A DNA stretch of 64,000 nucleotides from Algibacter pacificus (GCF_008033385.1 NZ_VOGY01000014.1:1-64000); one strand, 5' to 3'. Counted from the first letter of the stretch, positions 43,387 to 52,175 are shown. Notes: generated by a model not told the origin, from the letters alone. Numbers and translations are program-made.

Positions 43387-44658
43387 ATGCAAGAAGATTT
43401 TCTACATTATATCTGGAAATTTAAGAAGTTTAACACGCAAAACTTAAAAACGGAACGCGGAGAAGCGATTCTTTTAAATACCGTTGGACAACACAATTTT
43501 AATTCGGGACCAGATTTTTTTAATGCAAAACTGACTATTGGCGAGCAGCTTTGGGCAGGCAATGTGGAAATTCATATAAAATCATCCGATTGGTATTTGC
43601 ATAATCATGAGCAGGATCCGGCTTATGATGGTGTTATTCTTCATGTAGTTTGGGAGCATGACACCGAAATTTTTAGAAAAGATAACACTGTAATTCCAAC
43701 TTTGGTACTTAAAGCGCATATCGATTTTTCACTTTTAAATAATTATAAAAAATTATTTGCAAAACAGAACCGTTGGATACATTGTGAAAATGATTTTGCA
43801 TCCACAGATGAATTTATTTTAAACAATTGGCTCGAGCGCTTGTATTTTGAACGACTTGAGCGTAAAGCAAATGCTATTGAGTCCCTTTTACAGAATTCTA
43901 AAAACGATTGGGAAGCGGTACTTTTTAAAATGCTTGCTAAAAACTTCGGATTAAAAGTAAATGGAGACTCCTTTTTAAGTTTGGCCGAGTCTGTAGATTT
44001 TTCGGTGGTAAGGAAAACGCAGTCTAGTTTACAAAGCTTAGAGGCGTTGCTTTTCGGACAAGCTAATTTACTTTTAGAACCTGTGGAAGAGGCTTATTTT
44101 ATTGGTCTATCTAAAGAATATGAATTTTTAAAACAGAAATTTCAGTTAAAAACAAATCAGGTGTTGCCGTTACAGTTTTTTAGGTTGAGGCCACCAAACT
44201 TTCCAACTATTCGGTTATCGCAATTAGCTAATTTGTATCACGAACATCAAAATTTATTTTCAAAAATAATTGAGTTGGATGCGCTTGATGATTTTTATAA
44301 ACTATTTAATGTGTCAACTTCGGCGTTTTGGGAAACACATTTCACCTTTCAAAAAGTTTCAAAACCATCAAAAAAAGTAATAACCAAAGCCTTTACAGAT
44401 TTATTATTAATCAATACCATTCTGCCCTTAAAATTCTGTTATGCCAAACAAAAGGGGCAGGATATTGATGTTTCAATTTTAAATATAGCAACCCAAATTC
44501 ATTCAGAAAAAAATAATATTATTGATGCGTTTAATCAACTTAAAAAAATCTCTAAATCAGCTTTGGTATCGCAAGCTCTTATTCAGTTAAAAACAGAATA
44601 TTGCGAAAAGCATAAATGTTTGCAGTGCGCTGTTGGAAATACGCTTTTAACTAAATAA
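43387..44658 (+). CDS. DUF2851 protein
   Basis: This 423-residue soluble protein begins MQEDFLHYIWKFKKFNTQNLKTERGE and contains GQHNFNSGPDFFNAKLTIGEQLWAGNVEIHIKSSDW and DGVILHVVWEHD, all diagnostic of DUF2851, a Bacteroidota-rich family. The N-terminal third resembles a small nuclease-like alpha/beta fold, but no function has been shown that I know of. The C-terminus has CEKHKCLQCAVGNTLL with three cysteines that could bind a metal. Confidence 0.87.
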   Translation: MQEDFLHYIWKFKKFNTQNLKTERGEAILLNTVGQHNFNSGPDFFNAKLTIGEQLWAGNVEIHIKSSDWYLHNHEQDPAYDGVILHVVWEHDTEIFRKDNTVIPTLVLKAHIDFSLLNNYKKLFAKQNRWIHCENDFASTDEFILNNWLERLYFERLERKANAIESLLQNSKNDWEAVLFKMLAKNFGLKVNGDSFLSLAESVDFSVVRKTQSSLQSLEALLFGQANLLLEPVEEAYFIGLSKEYEFLKQKFQLKTNQVLPLQFFRLRPPNFPTIRLSQLANLYHEHQNLFSKIIELDALDDFYKLFNVSTSAFWETHFTFQKVSKPSKKVITKAFTDLLLINTILPLKFCYAKQKGQDIDVSILNIATQIHSEKNNIIDAFNQLKKISKSALVSQALIQLKTEYCEKHKCLQCAVGNTLLTK

Positions 44659-44785
44659 TTGTTTGTTTTTTAAGAATTGTAATATTTCATTGCGATATTT
44701 TTTTATTGTTCATAATATTAAGAAAGCGTTAAATATTTGAAGCTATAAACTTTTAAACAAAAAAAGGAATTCTTAAATTGCAAGC

Positions 44786-45013
44786 ATGAACAATATCTAT
44801 AAGCCATTGTTGTTTTTCCAGAAACACGGATATTATGTGTGCCAGCGTATTGCCGAGCGTTTTGGTATTCGTGCTAAAGTGGTGCGTACATCGTTTATGT
44901 ATCTTACGTTTGTTACGGTTGGTTTTGGGTTTGCATTATATTTGTTTCTTGCTTTTTGGATGCGTATAAAAGATTTAATTTACACCAAACGTTCTTCGGT
45001 TTTCGATCTATAA
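44786..45013 (+). CDS. PspC-domain protein
   Basis: This 75-residue protein has a basic soluble start with a PspC-like HGYYVCQRIAERFGIRAKVVRTSFMYLTFVTVGFGFALYLFLAFWMRIKD, including one transmembrane helix (about 40-58). PspC proteins sense or react to membrane stress. It is 3 nt upstream of the potassium channel gene and is certainly co-transcribed with it, so a membrane-potential link is possible. Confidence 0.83.
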   Translation: MNNIYKPLLFFQKHGYYVCQRIAERFGIRAKVVRTSFMYLTFVTVGFGFALYLFLAFWMRIKDLIYTKRSSVFDL

Positions 45014-45016
45014 TTT

Positions 45017-46039
45017 ATGAATCCATTAATAAGAATTTTTAGAACTAAAATTTATACGGCCGTATTTTTACTCGTTCTTATTTTACTTATTGGAGTTTTT
45101 GGCTATATGATGATTTCGGATTATACAGCCATCGACGCGCTTTATATGACGGTAATAACGATTACTACTGTTGGTTTTGGGGAAGTCGTTCCGCTAGACA
45201 ATCAATCTAAAATATTTACCATTTTTTTAATTTTAACTAGTATTGTAATTGTTGGTTACGCCTTATCTACGATAACGGAATATATTTTAAGCAAAGACCA
45301 TATTGAAGAATTAAAACAAAGAAAGATGCAGAAAAAAATTGAGAGTTTTAGTGATCATGTTATAATTTGTGGTTATGGCAGAAACGGAAAACAAGCCGCC
45401 ATAAAATTAGCAGCGCATAATCGAACTTTTGTTATAATAGAAAAAAATAAAGACATGGTAGAAAGGCTAGAACTAGATGGTGCTGCTTATGTTATAGGGA
45501 ATGCCAACGAAGATGAAACATTAATAGCAGCTGGAGTAGACCGTGCCAATTGCTTTATTTCTGCTTTGCCTAGTGATGCCGATAATTTATTTGTGGTGCT
45601 TTCGGCAAGACAAATTAATCCTAATATTAATATTATTAGTCGTGCATCGCAAGAGTCATCATATAATAAACTAAAATTTGCAGGAGCTAATAACGTTATT
45701 TTACCCGATAAAATAGGAGGCGACCATATGGCTTCTTTAGTTGTTGTTCCTGGACTTATGGAGTTTATTGATAATTTATCAATAGTAGGAAAATCAAATA
45801 TAAATATTGAGGAGGTTGCGGTAGAAAAACTGCATACTCATCATAAACATAAAACGATTCGTGATTTGGATTTACGTCGGAAAACAGGTTGTACCGTAAT
45901 AGGATACAAGGATGAAAACGGCGAGTATATTGTAAACCCAGAAGCCGAATTAGAATTGGTTGAAAATTCTAAAATTATTGTTTTAGGACGACCAGAACAA
46001 ATAGAAGCTTTAAATAACGAATTTAATATTGAACAGTAA
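45017..46039 (+). CDS. Potassium channel with TrkA-N (RCK) domain
   Basis: This 340-residue two-helix K+ channel has TM1 at about 13-33, the pore helix and selectivity filter TITTVGFGE (48-56), and TM2 at about 66-88. Next is the RCK/TrkA-N Rossmann domain beginning VIICGYGRNGKQAAIKLA (about 115) with a nucleotide-binding glycine motif and IIEKN acidic residue, then a TrkA-C domain from about 255. It resembles MthK/Kch-type ligand-gated channels. It is co-transcribed with the PspC gene, and a terminator follows. Confidence 0.93.
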   Translation: MNPLIRIFRTKIYTAVFLLVLILLIGVFGYMMISDYTAIDALYMTVITITTVGFGEVVPLDNQSKIFTIFLILTSIVIVGYALSTITEYILSKDHIEELKQRKMQKKIESFSDHVIICGYGRNGKQAAIKLAAHNRTFVIIEKNKDMVERLELDGAAYVIGNANEDETLIAAGVDRANCFISALPSDADNLFVVLSARQINPNINIISRASQESSYNKLKFAGANNVILPDKIGGDHMASLVVVPGLMEFIDNLSIVGKSNINIEEVAVEKLHTHHKHKTIRDLDLRRKTGCTVIGYKDENGEYIVNPEAELELVENSKIIVLGRPEQIEALNNEFNIEQ

Positions 46040-46054
46040 TTTTGCGATTTAACA

Positions 46055-46085
46055 GGCATTCTTTTTATAATGCCAATTTTTTTTA
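46055..46085 (+). terminator. Intrinsic terminator after the K+ channel gene
   Basis: GGCATT pairs with AATGCC around an 8-nt loop, followed by AATTTTTTTTT. It lies 15 nt past the stop codon. Confidence 0.85.
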
Positions 46086-46164
46086 GCATCTTGCTTATTT
46101 TTAGTGTCATTTTTATAATAAAATGATCGATTTTAATGAAATTTAAACAATCAACTTATATCTT

Positions 46165-47775
46165 ATGAGGAAGTCCTTTCTTTCAATTTTTACATTATTA
46201 GTCCCATTTTTAACATTTGCGCAAGAGATGTCTATTGATGAGCAAATAGAAGCTAAATTTAAACCTTTTGCAGCTGCCGTTAGTGGAGTGGTTTTTTACC
46301 CAATTTCTATAGCAGGCAAGGATGTTCCTATAGTTATTATTGTGCTATTAGCAGGCGCCTTGTTTTTTACATTATATTTTAAGTTTGCAAATATTAGACT
46401 AATGCGTGTAGCGTTTCATGCTACAAACGGAAAATATGATAAAATAGATCATCACAGTGTGGATGTTGCCGCAGGAGATCCTACACCTGGAGGCGATGTT
46501 TTTGAAAGCCCACAAGCCGAAGGCGTTGTTGGAGAGGTGACCCATTTTCAGGCATTAACCGCAGCATTATCGGCTACGGTAGGTTTAGGTAATATTGCAG
46601 GGGTGGCTGTTGCTATAGCTCTTGGAGGTCCTGGGGCAACTATTTGGATGATTTTAGCAGGATTTTTAGGGATGTCAACTAAATTAGTAGAAGCTACTTT
46701 AGGTGTAAAATATAGAGAGGTAGGAGCCGATGGAAAGATTTACGGTGGCCCAATGTACTATTTAAGAAAAGGGCTTAAAGAAAAGAACTTAGGTGGTTTG
46801 GGTAAAGTATTAGCCTTTATGTTTGCTGTGTTTGTTGTTGGTGGTTCTTTTGGAGGCGGTAATATGTTTCAAGCTAACCAGGCGGCAGCCCAGTTTAAAT
46901 TATTATTCGGATTAGATTCGGGCTTTATTTTTGGTGTTGTAATGGCTATTTTGGTGGCTATTGTTATCATTGGTGGAATTAAAAGAATAGGGCAGGTTAC
47001 CGAAAAAGTGGTTCCATTTATGGGAATTATGTATGTTGGTGCGGCTTTAGTTATTATAGGAATGAATTTAGGAACAGTACCAGAGGCTATGAGTCAAATT
47101 TGGGCAGGTGCTTTTGATGATAATTCACTCTTAGGTGGTATTTTAGGTGTTATGATTGTTGGATTTCAAAGAGCTGCATTTTCAAATGAAGCAGGTGTTG
47201 GTTCGGCTTCTATTGCACATGCCGCAGTAAAAACACGATTTCCTGCAAGTGAGGGTATAGTAGCATCTATTGGGCCATTTGTAGATACTGTTGTTATTTG
47301 TACCATGTCTGCTTTGGTGATTATTATCATGAATATAAAAAGTAACTTATTCGATTATGCAAATTTAGATGAAGGAAGTAATGTTATTATGAATGGTACG
47401 GGAGCGCATTTAGGAGGTGTCGATTTAACATCGGTAGCCTTTGATGCAGCAATACCTAACTTTTCGGTTTTACTTACTATCGCAGTTATTCTATTTGCAT
47501 TTTCAACTATGTTATCTTGGTCATACTACGGTATTCAAGGTTGGAAATATTTGTTTGGAAAAGGAAAAGTTGCCGATATTTCGTATAAAATATTATTCTT
47601 GTTTTTTGTCATTGTTGGTGCCTCTTCAAGTCTTAATTCGGTAATCGATTTTTCAGACGCGATGATTTTTGCCATGGTATTCCCTAATGTTATTGGGTTG
47701 TTCTTACTCATGCCTAAGGTAAAATTAGAATTAAATAGGTATTTATCGGCCATAGGCTATAATAAAGAAAAGTAA
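46165..47775 (+). CDS. Alanine/glycine:cation symporter (AGCS family)
   Basis: This 536-residue sodium-coupled amino acid transporter has a cleavable-looking N-terminal segment (to about FAQE, residue 20) and then about 11 helices. AGCS markers are ALSATVGLGNIAGVAVAIALGGPGATIWMILAGFLGMSTKLVEATLGVKYRE, GGGNMFQANQAA, and FSNEAGVGSASIAHAAVKT. The extra N-terminal region before the first core helix is longer than in Gram-positive AgcS, as is usual in marine Bacteroidota. It likely imports Ala or Gly using Na+. Confidence 0.93.
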   Translation: MRKSFLSIFTLLVPFLTFAQEMSIDEQIEAKFKPFAAAVSGVVFYPISIAGKDVPIVIIVLLAGALFFTLYFKFANIRLMRVAFHATNGKYDKIDHHSVDVAAGDPTPGGDVFESPQAEGVVGEVTHFQALTAALSATVGLGNIAGVAVAIALGGPGATIWMILAGFLGMSTKLVEATLGVKYREVGADGKIYGGPMYYLRKGLKEKNLGGLGKVLAFMFAVFVVGGSFGGGNMFQANQAAAQFKLLFGLDSGFIFGVVMAILVAIVIIGGIKRIGQVTEKVVPFMGIMYVGAALVIIGMNLGTVPEAMSQIWAGAFDDNSLLGGILGVMIVGFQRAAFSNEAGVGSASIAHAAVKTRFPASEGIVASIGPFVDTVVICTMSALVIIIMNIKSNLFDYANLDEGSNVIMNGTGAHLGGVDLTSVAFDAAIPNFSVLLTIAVILFAFSTMLSWSYYGIQGWKYLFGKGKVADISYKILFLFFVIVGASSSLNSVIDFSDAMIFAMVFPNVIGLFLLMPKVKLELNRYLSAIGYNKEK

Positions 47776-47786
47776 AAAATAATAAG

Positions 47787-48692
47787 ATGAATTTTTTAAA
47801 ATCCTACCTCGCGTTTTCTAAAGAACAGCGGCGTGGGATTTTTTTGTTATTCGCTGTTATCATAGTGCTGCAATGTGTTTACTTTTTTATTCTCCCAAAA
47901 TTTTCCGTAAATTCAAATAAAACATTACCAGAAAACAAAAAAGCTTTAGCGGTATTTATAGCAGAAATAGATTCGCTTAAATTACGAGAGTTACAAACTT
48001 TAAAACCTAAAATTTCTCCGTTCAATCCCAATTTTATAACCGATTATAAAGGAGCTAAATTAGGGATGAGTAATGAAGAAATAGATAAGCTGCTTCAATT
48101 TAGAAAAGAAGAGCAGTGGATAAATTCAACTAAACAATTTCAAGAGGTTACCCAAGTGTCCGATTCGTTATTAAAAATCATATCACTTTATTTTAAATTT
48201 CCAAAATGGATTACAAATCCAGAGCCTGATAAAGCCTCCTATAGTCATTCATATAAAAATAAAACAAAAACTTTTGCTCAAAAACAAGACTTAAACACAG
48301 CGACGGCATTACAACTTCAAAAAGTAAATGGTATTGGCGAGGCGTTATCAAACCGTATTGTCAAATTTCGGAATAAATTTAAAGGTGGTTTTATTGCAGA
48401 TATTCAGTTAGAAGATGTTTACGGATTATCTCCCGAAGTTATCCAAAAATTAAAACAAGAGTTCACGGTTAAAACACCACCAGAGGTTCAAAAAATAAAT
48501 TTAAATACCGCTACAGTTAATCAGTTGGTAACCATTCAGCATATAGATTACAATCTGGCACATAGCATCATTGAGCAGCGCACATTGCGTGAAGGGTTTA
48601 ATACGCTAAACGAATTACTAAAAGTAAAAGACTTTCCTGTAAATAAATTAGAGATAATTAAATTATATTTGCAAATTGATAATCAAAATTAA
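47787..48692 (+). CDS. Helix-hairpin-helix (ComEA-like) protein
   Basis: This 301-residue protein has one transmembrane helix near 17-36 (GIFLLFAVIIVLQCVYFFIL) and then three HhH-like segments: about 78-120, 167-215 (DLNTATALQLQKVNGIGEALSNRIVKFR, a strong ComEA motif) and 233-280 (INLNTATVNQLVTIQHIDYNLAHSIIEQR). ComEA domains bind DNA in the periplasm during uptake; family members in non-competent bacteria have unknown roles. It lies 11 nt after the symporter and its stop overlaps the next start by 1 nt. Confidence 0.87.
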   Translation: MNFLKSYLAFSKEQRRGIFLLFAVIIVLQCVYFFILPKFSVNSNKTLPENKKALAVFIAEIDSLKLRELQTLKPKISPFNPNFITDYKGAKLGMSNEEIDKLLQFRKEEQWINSTKQFQEVTQVSDSLLKIISLYFKFPKWITNPEPDKASYSHSYKNKTKTFAQKQDLNTATALQLQKVNGIGEALSNRIVKFRNKFKGGFIADIQLEDVYGLSPEVIQKLKQEFTVKTPPEVQKINLNTATVNQLVTIQHIDYNLAHSIIEQRTLREGFNTLNELLKVKDFPVNKLEIIKLYLQIDNQN

Positions 48693-49858
48693 TGGATAGC
48701 ATATACTTCACAGAAGAGCACCAGCTTTTTAGAGCGAGTTTTAAAGATTTTTTACAAAAAGAAGTGGTTCCGCATATTGAAAAATGGGAGGAAACCGGTA
48801 TAATAGATCGTTTTATTTGGAAAAAATTTGGCGATATGGGTTTTTTCGGAATCAAATACCCCGAAGTTTATGGCGGTCTCGATTTAGATTTATTTTATAC
48901 CATAATCCTACTTGAAGAACTTCAAAAAATTAATTCTGGCGGTTTTGCCGCAGCCATTTGGGCACACATGTATTTAGCCATGACGCACTTAAATGCAGAG
49001 GGAAGCGAAGCGATAAAACAAAAATATTTAGTTCCTAGTATTTCTGGCGATAAAATAGGTTGCCTATGCATTACAGAACCTTTTGGAGGAAGTGATGTGG
49101 CGGGCATGCGGACTACGGCAGTAAAACAAGGAGATTCCTATATTATAAATGGTTCAAAAACCTTTATTACCAATGGTATTTTAAGCGATTACCTTGTGGT
49201 ATCTGCAAAAACAAATCCCGAACTAGGCAATAAAGGCATTAGTATTTTTGTAATCGATCGCGAAGCAGCAGGCATATCGGCAACCAAACTCGATAAACTA
49301 GGTTGGCGTGCTTCCGATACCGGAGAAATAGCTTTCGATAACGTAGAAGTTCCAGCAAACCAGCTTATAGGCGAAGAAAACAAGGGGTTTGGATACATTA
49401 TGCAGCACTTCGCTTTAGAGCGCTTAATTATGGGAGTTAACGGTCATGCACGAGCAGAATTTGCTTTAGAATACGCCTTAAACTATATGAGCGAGCGCCA
49501 AGCCTTTGGGCGCTCTATAGATAAATTTCAGGCGCTGCGACACCGTATAGCCGATTTATATACCGATATGGAAATGTGTAAAACCTTTAATTATGCTGTG
49601 GCTTATCGGTTAAATAAAGGCGAATACGTTGTACAAGAAGCAACCATGTCTAAGCTGCGCTCAACAAAAATGGCCGATGAGGTAATTTACCAATGTTTGC
49701 AGTTTTTAGGCGGTTACGGCTATATGGAAGATTATCCTATGGCGCGGTTATTACGCGACAGCAGGTTAGGCCCGATAGGTGGCGGAACATCCGAAATATT
49801 GCGCGAAATATTGGCAAAGATCATTATCGATAAAAAAGAATATAAAGAGGTAACTTAA
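48692..49858 (+). CDS. Acyl-CoA dehydrogenase
   Basis: This 388-residue FAD enzyme oxidises acyl-CoA to enoyl-CoA. Visible are the signatures CITEPFGGSDVAGMRTTA and TFITNGILSDYLVVSAKT (FAD/acyl binding), RQAFGRSIDKFQALRHRIADLYTDMEM, and the end QFLGGYGYMEDYPMARLLRDSRLGPIGGGTSEILREILAKII. The sequence is of the long-chain/isovaleryl-like soluble type; chain length cannot be fixed here. The ATG shares its A with the stop codon of the HhH gene (TAATG), so translation is coupled. Confidence 0.92.
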   Translation: MDSIYFTEEHQLFRASFKDFLQKEVVPHIEKWEETGIIDRFIWKKFGDMGFFGIKYPEVYGGLDLDLFYTIILLEELQKINSGGFAAAIWAHMYLAMTHLNAEGSEAIKQKYLVPSISGDKIGCLCITEPFGGSDVAGMRTTAVKQGDSYIINGSKTFITNGILSDYLVVSAKTNPELGNKGISIFVIDREAAGISATKLDKLGWRASDTGEIAFDNVEVPANQLIGEENKGFGYIMQHFALERLIMGVNGHARAEFALEYALNYMSERQAFGRSIDKFQALRHRIADLYTDMEMCKTFNYAVAYRLNKGEYVVQEATMSKLRSTKMADEVIYQCLQFLGGYGYMEDYPMARLLRDSRLGPIGGGTSEILREILAKIIIDKKEYKEVT

Positions 49859-49950
49859 ATATTTTGGCAAATTGTGCCCATTAAATCTGTAAATAATCTA
49901 TAAAATTTAGTGCTAAATTAAAGTTTATGCACTGTTTTTTTATATTAGGA

Positions 49951-50100
49951 TAGGCACAACCACGCTTTCCGCTATATCTTTTTTGTGCAAACTAAGGTTT
50001 TATTTTTTTATTAAATTACAATAATAATTAAAAGTGTCGTTTTCTTAAAGTGCTGGGGAAAGCACAAAAAAGGATGCCGCATCAATCGTTTTTGCAGGCA
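49951..50100 (+). repeat. Dispersed hairpin element, copy E (degenerate ends)
   Basis: The core TTTCCGCTATATC(T)6GTGC and GCAC(A)6GGATGCCGCATCAATC forms a 14-bp inner stem with one G-T pair around about 65 nt. The outer ends are no longer recognisable as GCGTTA/TAACGC. It lies between the acyl-CoA dehydrogenase and the rpsU promoter. Nothing else is recognised in 49859-50200. Confidence 0.75.
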
Positions 50101-50200
50101 ATTCTGCCAAATGCAGTGCTAAAAAAATGAGCCGGAAATTCAGGTAAAATCATTTAGAAAAAATATTTTTTAAAATATAATTATTATTTAGAAATTATTA

Positions 50201-50208
50201 TATATTTG
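50201..50208 (+). promoter_or_regulatory. -7 element TATATTTG of rpsU
   Basis: This perfect TAnnTTTG is followed by CAC, 38 nt before the rpsU start. The -33 region is AT-rich without a clear TTG. The TTTGCA extension is shared with typA and the tRNA-tuf promoter. Confidence 0.7.
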
Positions 50209-50226
50209 CACCCTGAAAATTCTAAA

Positions 50227-50237
50227 AGAGAGGAGGT
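50227..50237 (+). promoter_or_regulatory. Strong Shine-Dalgarno sequence of rpsU
   Basis: AGAGAGGAGGT matches the perfect anti-Shine-Dalgarno complement AGAAAGGAGGT at 10 of 11 positions, and the GGAGG ends 10 nt before the ATG. I found no comparable site before other genes here. In Flavobacterium johnsoniae, bS21 helps to sequester the 16S 3' end and rpsU itself keeps a strong SD, a published autoregulatory arrangement that this sequence matches. Confidence 0.88.
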
Positions 50238-50246
50238 TAAGATACT

Positions 50247-50441
50247 ATGTTAATAATACCAGTTAAAGAAGGAGAAAATATAGATAGAGCGTTAAAGCGT
50301 TACAAACGTAAGTTTGTAAAAACAACGGTTAAAAACCAGTTGAATTTACGCAAACAATACGACAAACCTTCAGTTTTACGTAGAGCTCAAATTAAAAAAG
50401 CGCAATACATTCAAGGTTTAAGAGATGCCGAAACAGTATAG
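50247..50441 (+). CDS. rpsU: Small ribosomal subunit protein bS21
   Basis: This is a 64-residue, strongly basic bS21 that sits next to the 3' end of 16S rRNA on the 30S platform. It begins MLIIPVKEGENIDRALKRYKRKFVKTTVKNQLNLRKQYDKPSV, the usual Bacteroidota form. In this phylum it forms part of the pocket that hides the anti-Shine-Dalgarno sequence. It has its own promoter, an exceptional SD and an immediate terminator, so it is monocistronic and can be tuned independently of the genes that follow. Confidence 0.95.
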   Translation: MLIIPVKEGENIDRALKRYKRKFVKTTVKNQLNLRKQYDKPSVLRRAQIKKAQYIQGLRDAETV

Positions 50442-50460
50442 TTTTAGTATTTTATAAAAA

Positions 50461-50488
50461 AAAATCCCGCGAGAGCGGGATTTTTTTT
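50461..50488 (+). terminator. Intrinsic terminator of rpsU
   Basis: AAAATCCCGC and GCGGGATTTT pair around a GAGA tetraloop and are followed by eight T. It is 20 nt after the stop codon. Confidence 0.93.
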
Positions 50489-50522
50489 GTTTATAAAAGT
50501 TATTGATTGTTAAAATATAGAG

Positions 50523-50581
50523 ATCTGAAATGAAAAAAATATCTTAAAAAGTAAGTCTTTGTATTTCAGATATCTTTAAAA
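50523..50581. other. Long-range hairpin before the recombinase gene
   Basis: ATCTGAAAT (50523-50531) and ATTTCAGAT (50573-50581) are perfect inverted repeats separated by 41 nt, inside the 221-bp gap between rpsU and the recombinase. Possible roles are protein binding or mRNA structure. A TATATTTA near 50632 could be the -7 element for the recombinase. Confidence 0.4.
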
Positions 50582-50662
50582 TTTATTGTGCTTTTCTTTT
50601 TAATCTGCGGTTAAACAATAAAAAAACGTCGTATATTTAAAAACAATTCATACCCCAAATAG

Positions 50663-51553
50663 ATGACTTTTAAACCATTTACCGATTATCTTCTGCTGGA
50701 AAAAAACTATTCCGCATTAACGGTAAATGCCTATCAATCCGATTTAAAAGCCTTTTCAAAATACATAAAAACAGAATTCGATGATGATTCTATCGATCAT
50801 GTAAACTATGCCCAAATTAGAAATTGGATTGTTTCATTGGTAGAAAGTGGAATTTCAAATAGAAGTATTAATCGGAAAATTTCATCATTAAACACCTATT
50901 ATAAATTTCTTTTAAAAGTTGGCGATATCCAGTTAAACCCTTTAGCAAAACACCGCGCCTTAAAAACCAGTAAAAAAATACAAGTGCCATTTTCGGAAAC
51001 TGAAGTGCAAAACGTGTTAAGCGATTTTAATTTTGGAACCGATTTTGAAAGCCTTCGTAATAAACTTATTATCGAGCTATTCTATTCAACAGGCATACGA
51101 AGAATAGAACTGGTGGAGTTGGAGGTAGCGCGTTTCGATATAGAAAATAAAACTTTAAAAGTTTTAGGAAAAAGAAATAAAGAACGCACAATCCCTTTAA
51201 TACCATCGGTTATTCAAACATGTAAAAGTTACTTAAAAGCAAGAAATAAATTAGAAAAAATAGTCGATTCTGATAAATTGTTTTTAACCCAAAAAGGTGT
51301 TAAAATATATGAAATACTTGTTTACAGAATAATTAATGAGTACTTTAGTTTAGCATCTTCAAAGGTAAAACGAAGCCCACATATACTAAGGCATTCTTTT
51401 GCAACACATTTGTTAAATCAAGGTGCAGATTTAAATGCTGTTAAAGAGCTCCTTGGCCATTCAAGTTTAGCAGCCACACAAGTCTATACCCATAATAGTA
51501 TTGCTGAATTAAAAAAGGTCCATATTAATGCTCATCCCAGAAGTAAAAAATAA
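50663..51553 (+). CDS. Tyrosine recombinase, XerC/XerD type
   Basis: This 296-residue protein has an N-terminal SAM-like core-binding domain (1-90, with NYSALTVNAYQSDLKAFSKYI) and a C-terminal catalytic domain. The catalytic residues are all present: Arg146 (TGIRRIEL), Lys170 (LGKRNKER), His240 and Arg243 (HILRHSFATHLLNQG), His266 (LLGHSSL) and Tyr275 (QVYTH). Length and motifs match the chromosomal dimer-resolution recombinases rather than phage integrases. The conserved position beside rpsU, hpf and tuf supports a housekeeping role. Whether it is the XerC or XerD partner cannot be told. Confidence 0.88.
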   Translation: MTFKPFTDYLLLEKNYSALTVNAYQSDLKAFSKYIKTEFDDDSIDHVNYAQIRNWIVSLVESGISNRSINRKISSLNTYYKFLLKVGDIQLNPLAKHRALKTSKKIQVPFSETEVQNVLSDFNFGTDFESLRNKLIIELFYSTGIRRIELVELEVARFDIENKTLKVLGKRNKERTIPLIPSVIQTCKSYLKARNKLEKIVDSDKLFLTQKGVKIYEILVYRIINEYFSLASSKVKRSPHILRHSFATHLLNQGADLNAVKELLGHSSLAATQVYTHNSIAELKKVHINAHPRSKK

Positions 51554-51612
51554 ATTAAGCCGTAGTTGTTAATTACAACTTAAAAAAAATGTTTAACTAA
51601 AAATATACAAGT

Positions 51613-51915
51613 ATGAAAGTAAACACGCAATCTGTGAATTTTAATGCCGATCAAAAGCTGATAGATTTTATTCAAAAACGAATGGATAAACTTGATTTAT
51701 TTTATGATAAAGTTATTAAATCCGATGTTTTTTTAAAATTAGAAAATACAAGTGATAAAGAGAACAAAATATTTGAAGCAAGAGTAAGTGTGCCAGGGGA
51801 TAGTTTTGTGGTTAAAAAGCAATGTAAAAGTTTTGAAGAAGGGGCCGATATGGCAATAGCATCTTTAGAACGTCAATTAAAAAAACGAAAAGAAAAATTA
51901 AGAGCACATCTATAG
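51613..51915 (+). CDS. hpf: Ribosome hibernation-promoting factor / RaiA family
   Basis: This is a 100-residue short-form HPF that binds the 30S decoding region in stationary phase. It shows MKVNTQSVNFNADQKLIDFIQKRMDKLDLFYDKVIKSDVFLKLE, then FEARVSVPGDSFVVKKQCKSFEEGADMAIASLERQLKKRKEKL, the beta-alpha-beta-beta-beta-alpha order and basic C-terminal helix of the family. There is no long-form C-terminal dimerisation domain. It follows the recombinase gene by 59 nt. Confidence 0.92.
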   Translation: MKVNTQSVNFNADQKLIDFIQKRMDKLDLFYDKVIKSDVFLKLENTSDKENKIFEARVSVPGDSFVVKKQCKSFEEGADMAIASLERQLKKRKEKLRAHL

Positions 51916-52095
51916 TTTACTTGTGTTTTAATCGATGTAGTGTAATTAGAAGCATTTTTAATAAATTTGAGTTAAAACCAAGGTTGTTACTGAGGTTTTC
52001 GAAGGATTTGTAAAATGAATGCTCTAAATATTTAAGCGTTTTTTGGTGTATTTTAAAAATAGTTTGAAATTATATAAAAATTTATTAAAAAAATG

Positions 52096-52126
52096 TTTTG
52101 AATATTTAAATAAATCTATACATTTG
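52096..52126 (+). promoter_or_regulatory. Promoter of the tRNA-tuf operon
   Basis: TTTTG (52096-52100), an 18-nt spacer and TACATTTG (52119-52126), followed by CAG. Both elements match the Bacteroidota consensus. The gap 51916-52095 holds AT-rich DNA and no gene. Confidence 0.85.
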
Positions 52127-52127
52127 C

Positions 52128-52155
52128 AGTCCGTTAGAAATAGCGGACTTTTTTT
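52128..52155 (+). terminator. Leader hairpin with T tract before tRNA-Thr
   Basis: AGTCCG pairs with CGGACT around a 10-nt loop and is followed by seven T, an intrinsic-terminator shape between the operon promoter and the first tRNA. Because the predicted start point is around 52130, part of the 5' arm may not be transcribed, so its use as an attenuator is uncertain. Confidence 0.5.
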
Positions 52156-52175
52156 ATGCGTAAAAAAAGTAAAAA

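Noticed and set aside
50663-51553. Tyrosine recombinase as a sign of an integrated element next to tRNA genes
   Set aside because: Length, motifs and the conserved rpsU-hpf-tuf context point to a chromosomal XerC/D; no phage genes, attachment-site duplications or tRNA fragments are seen.
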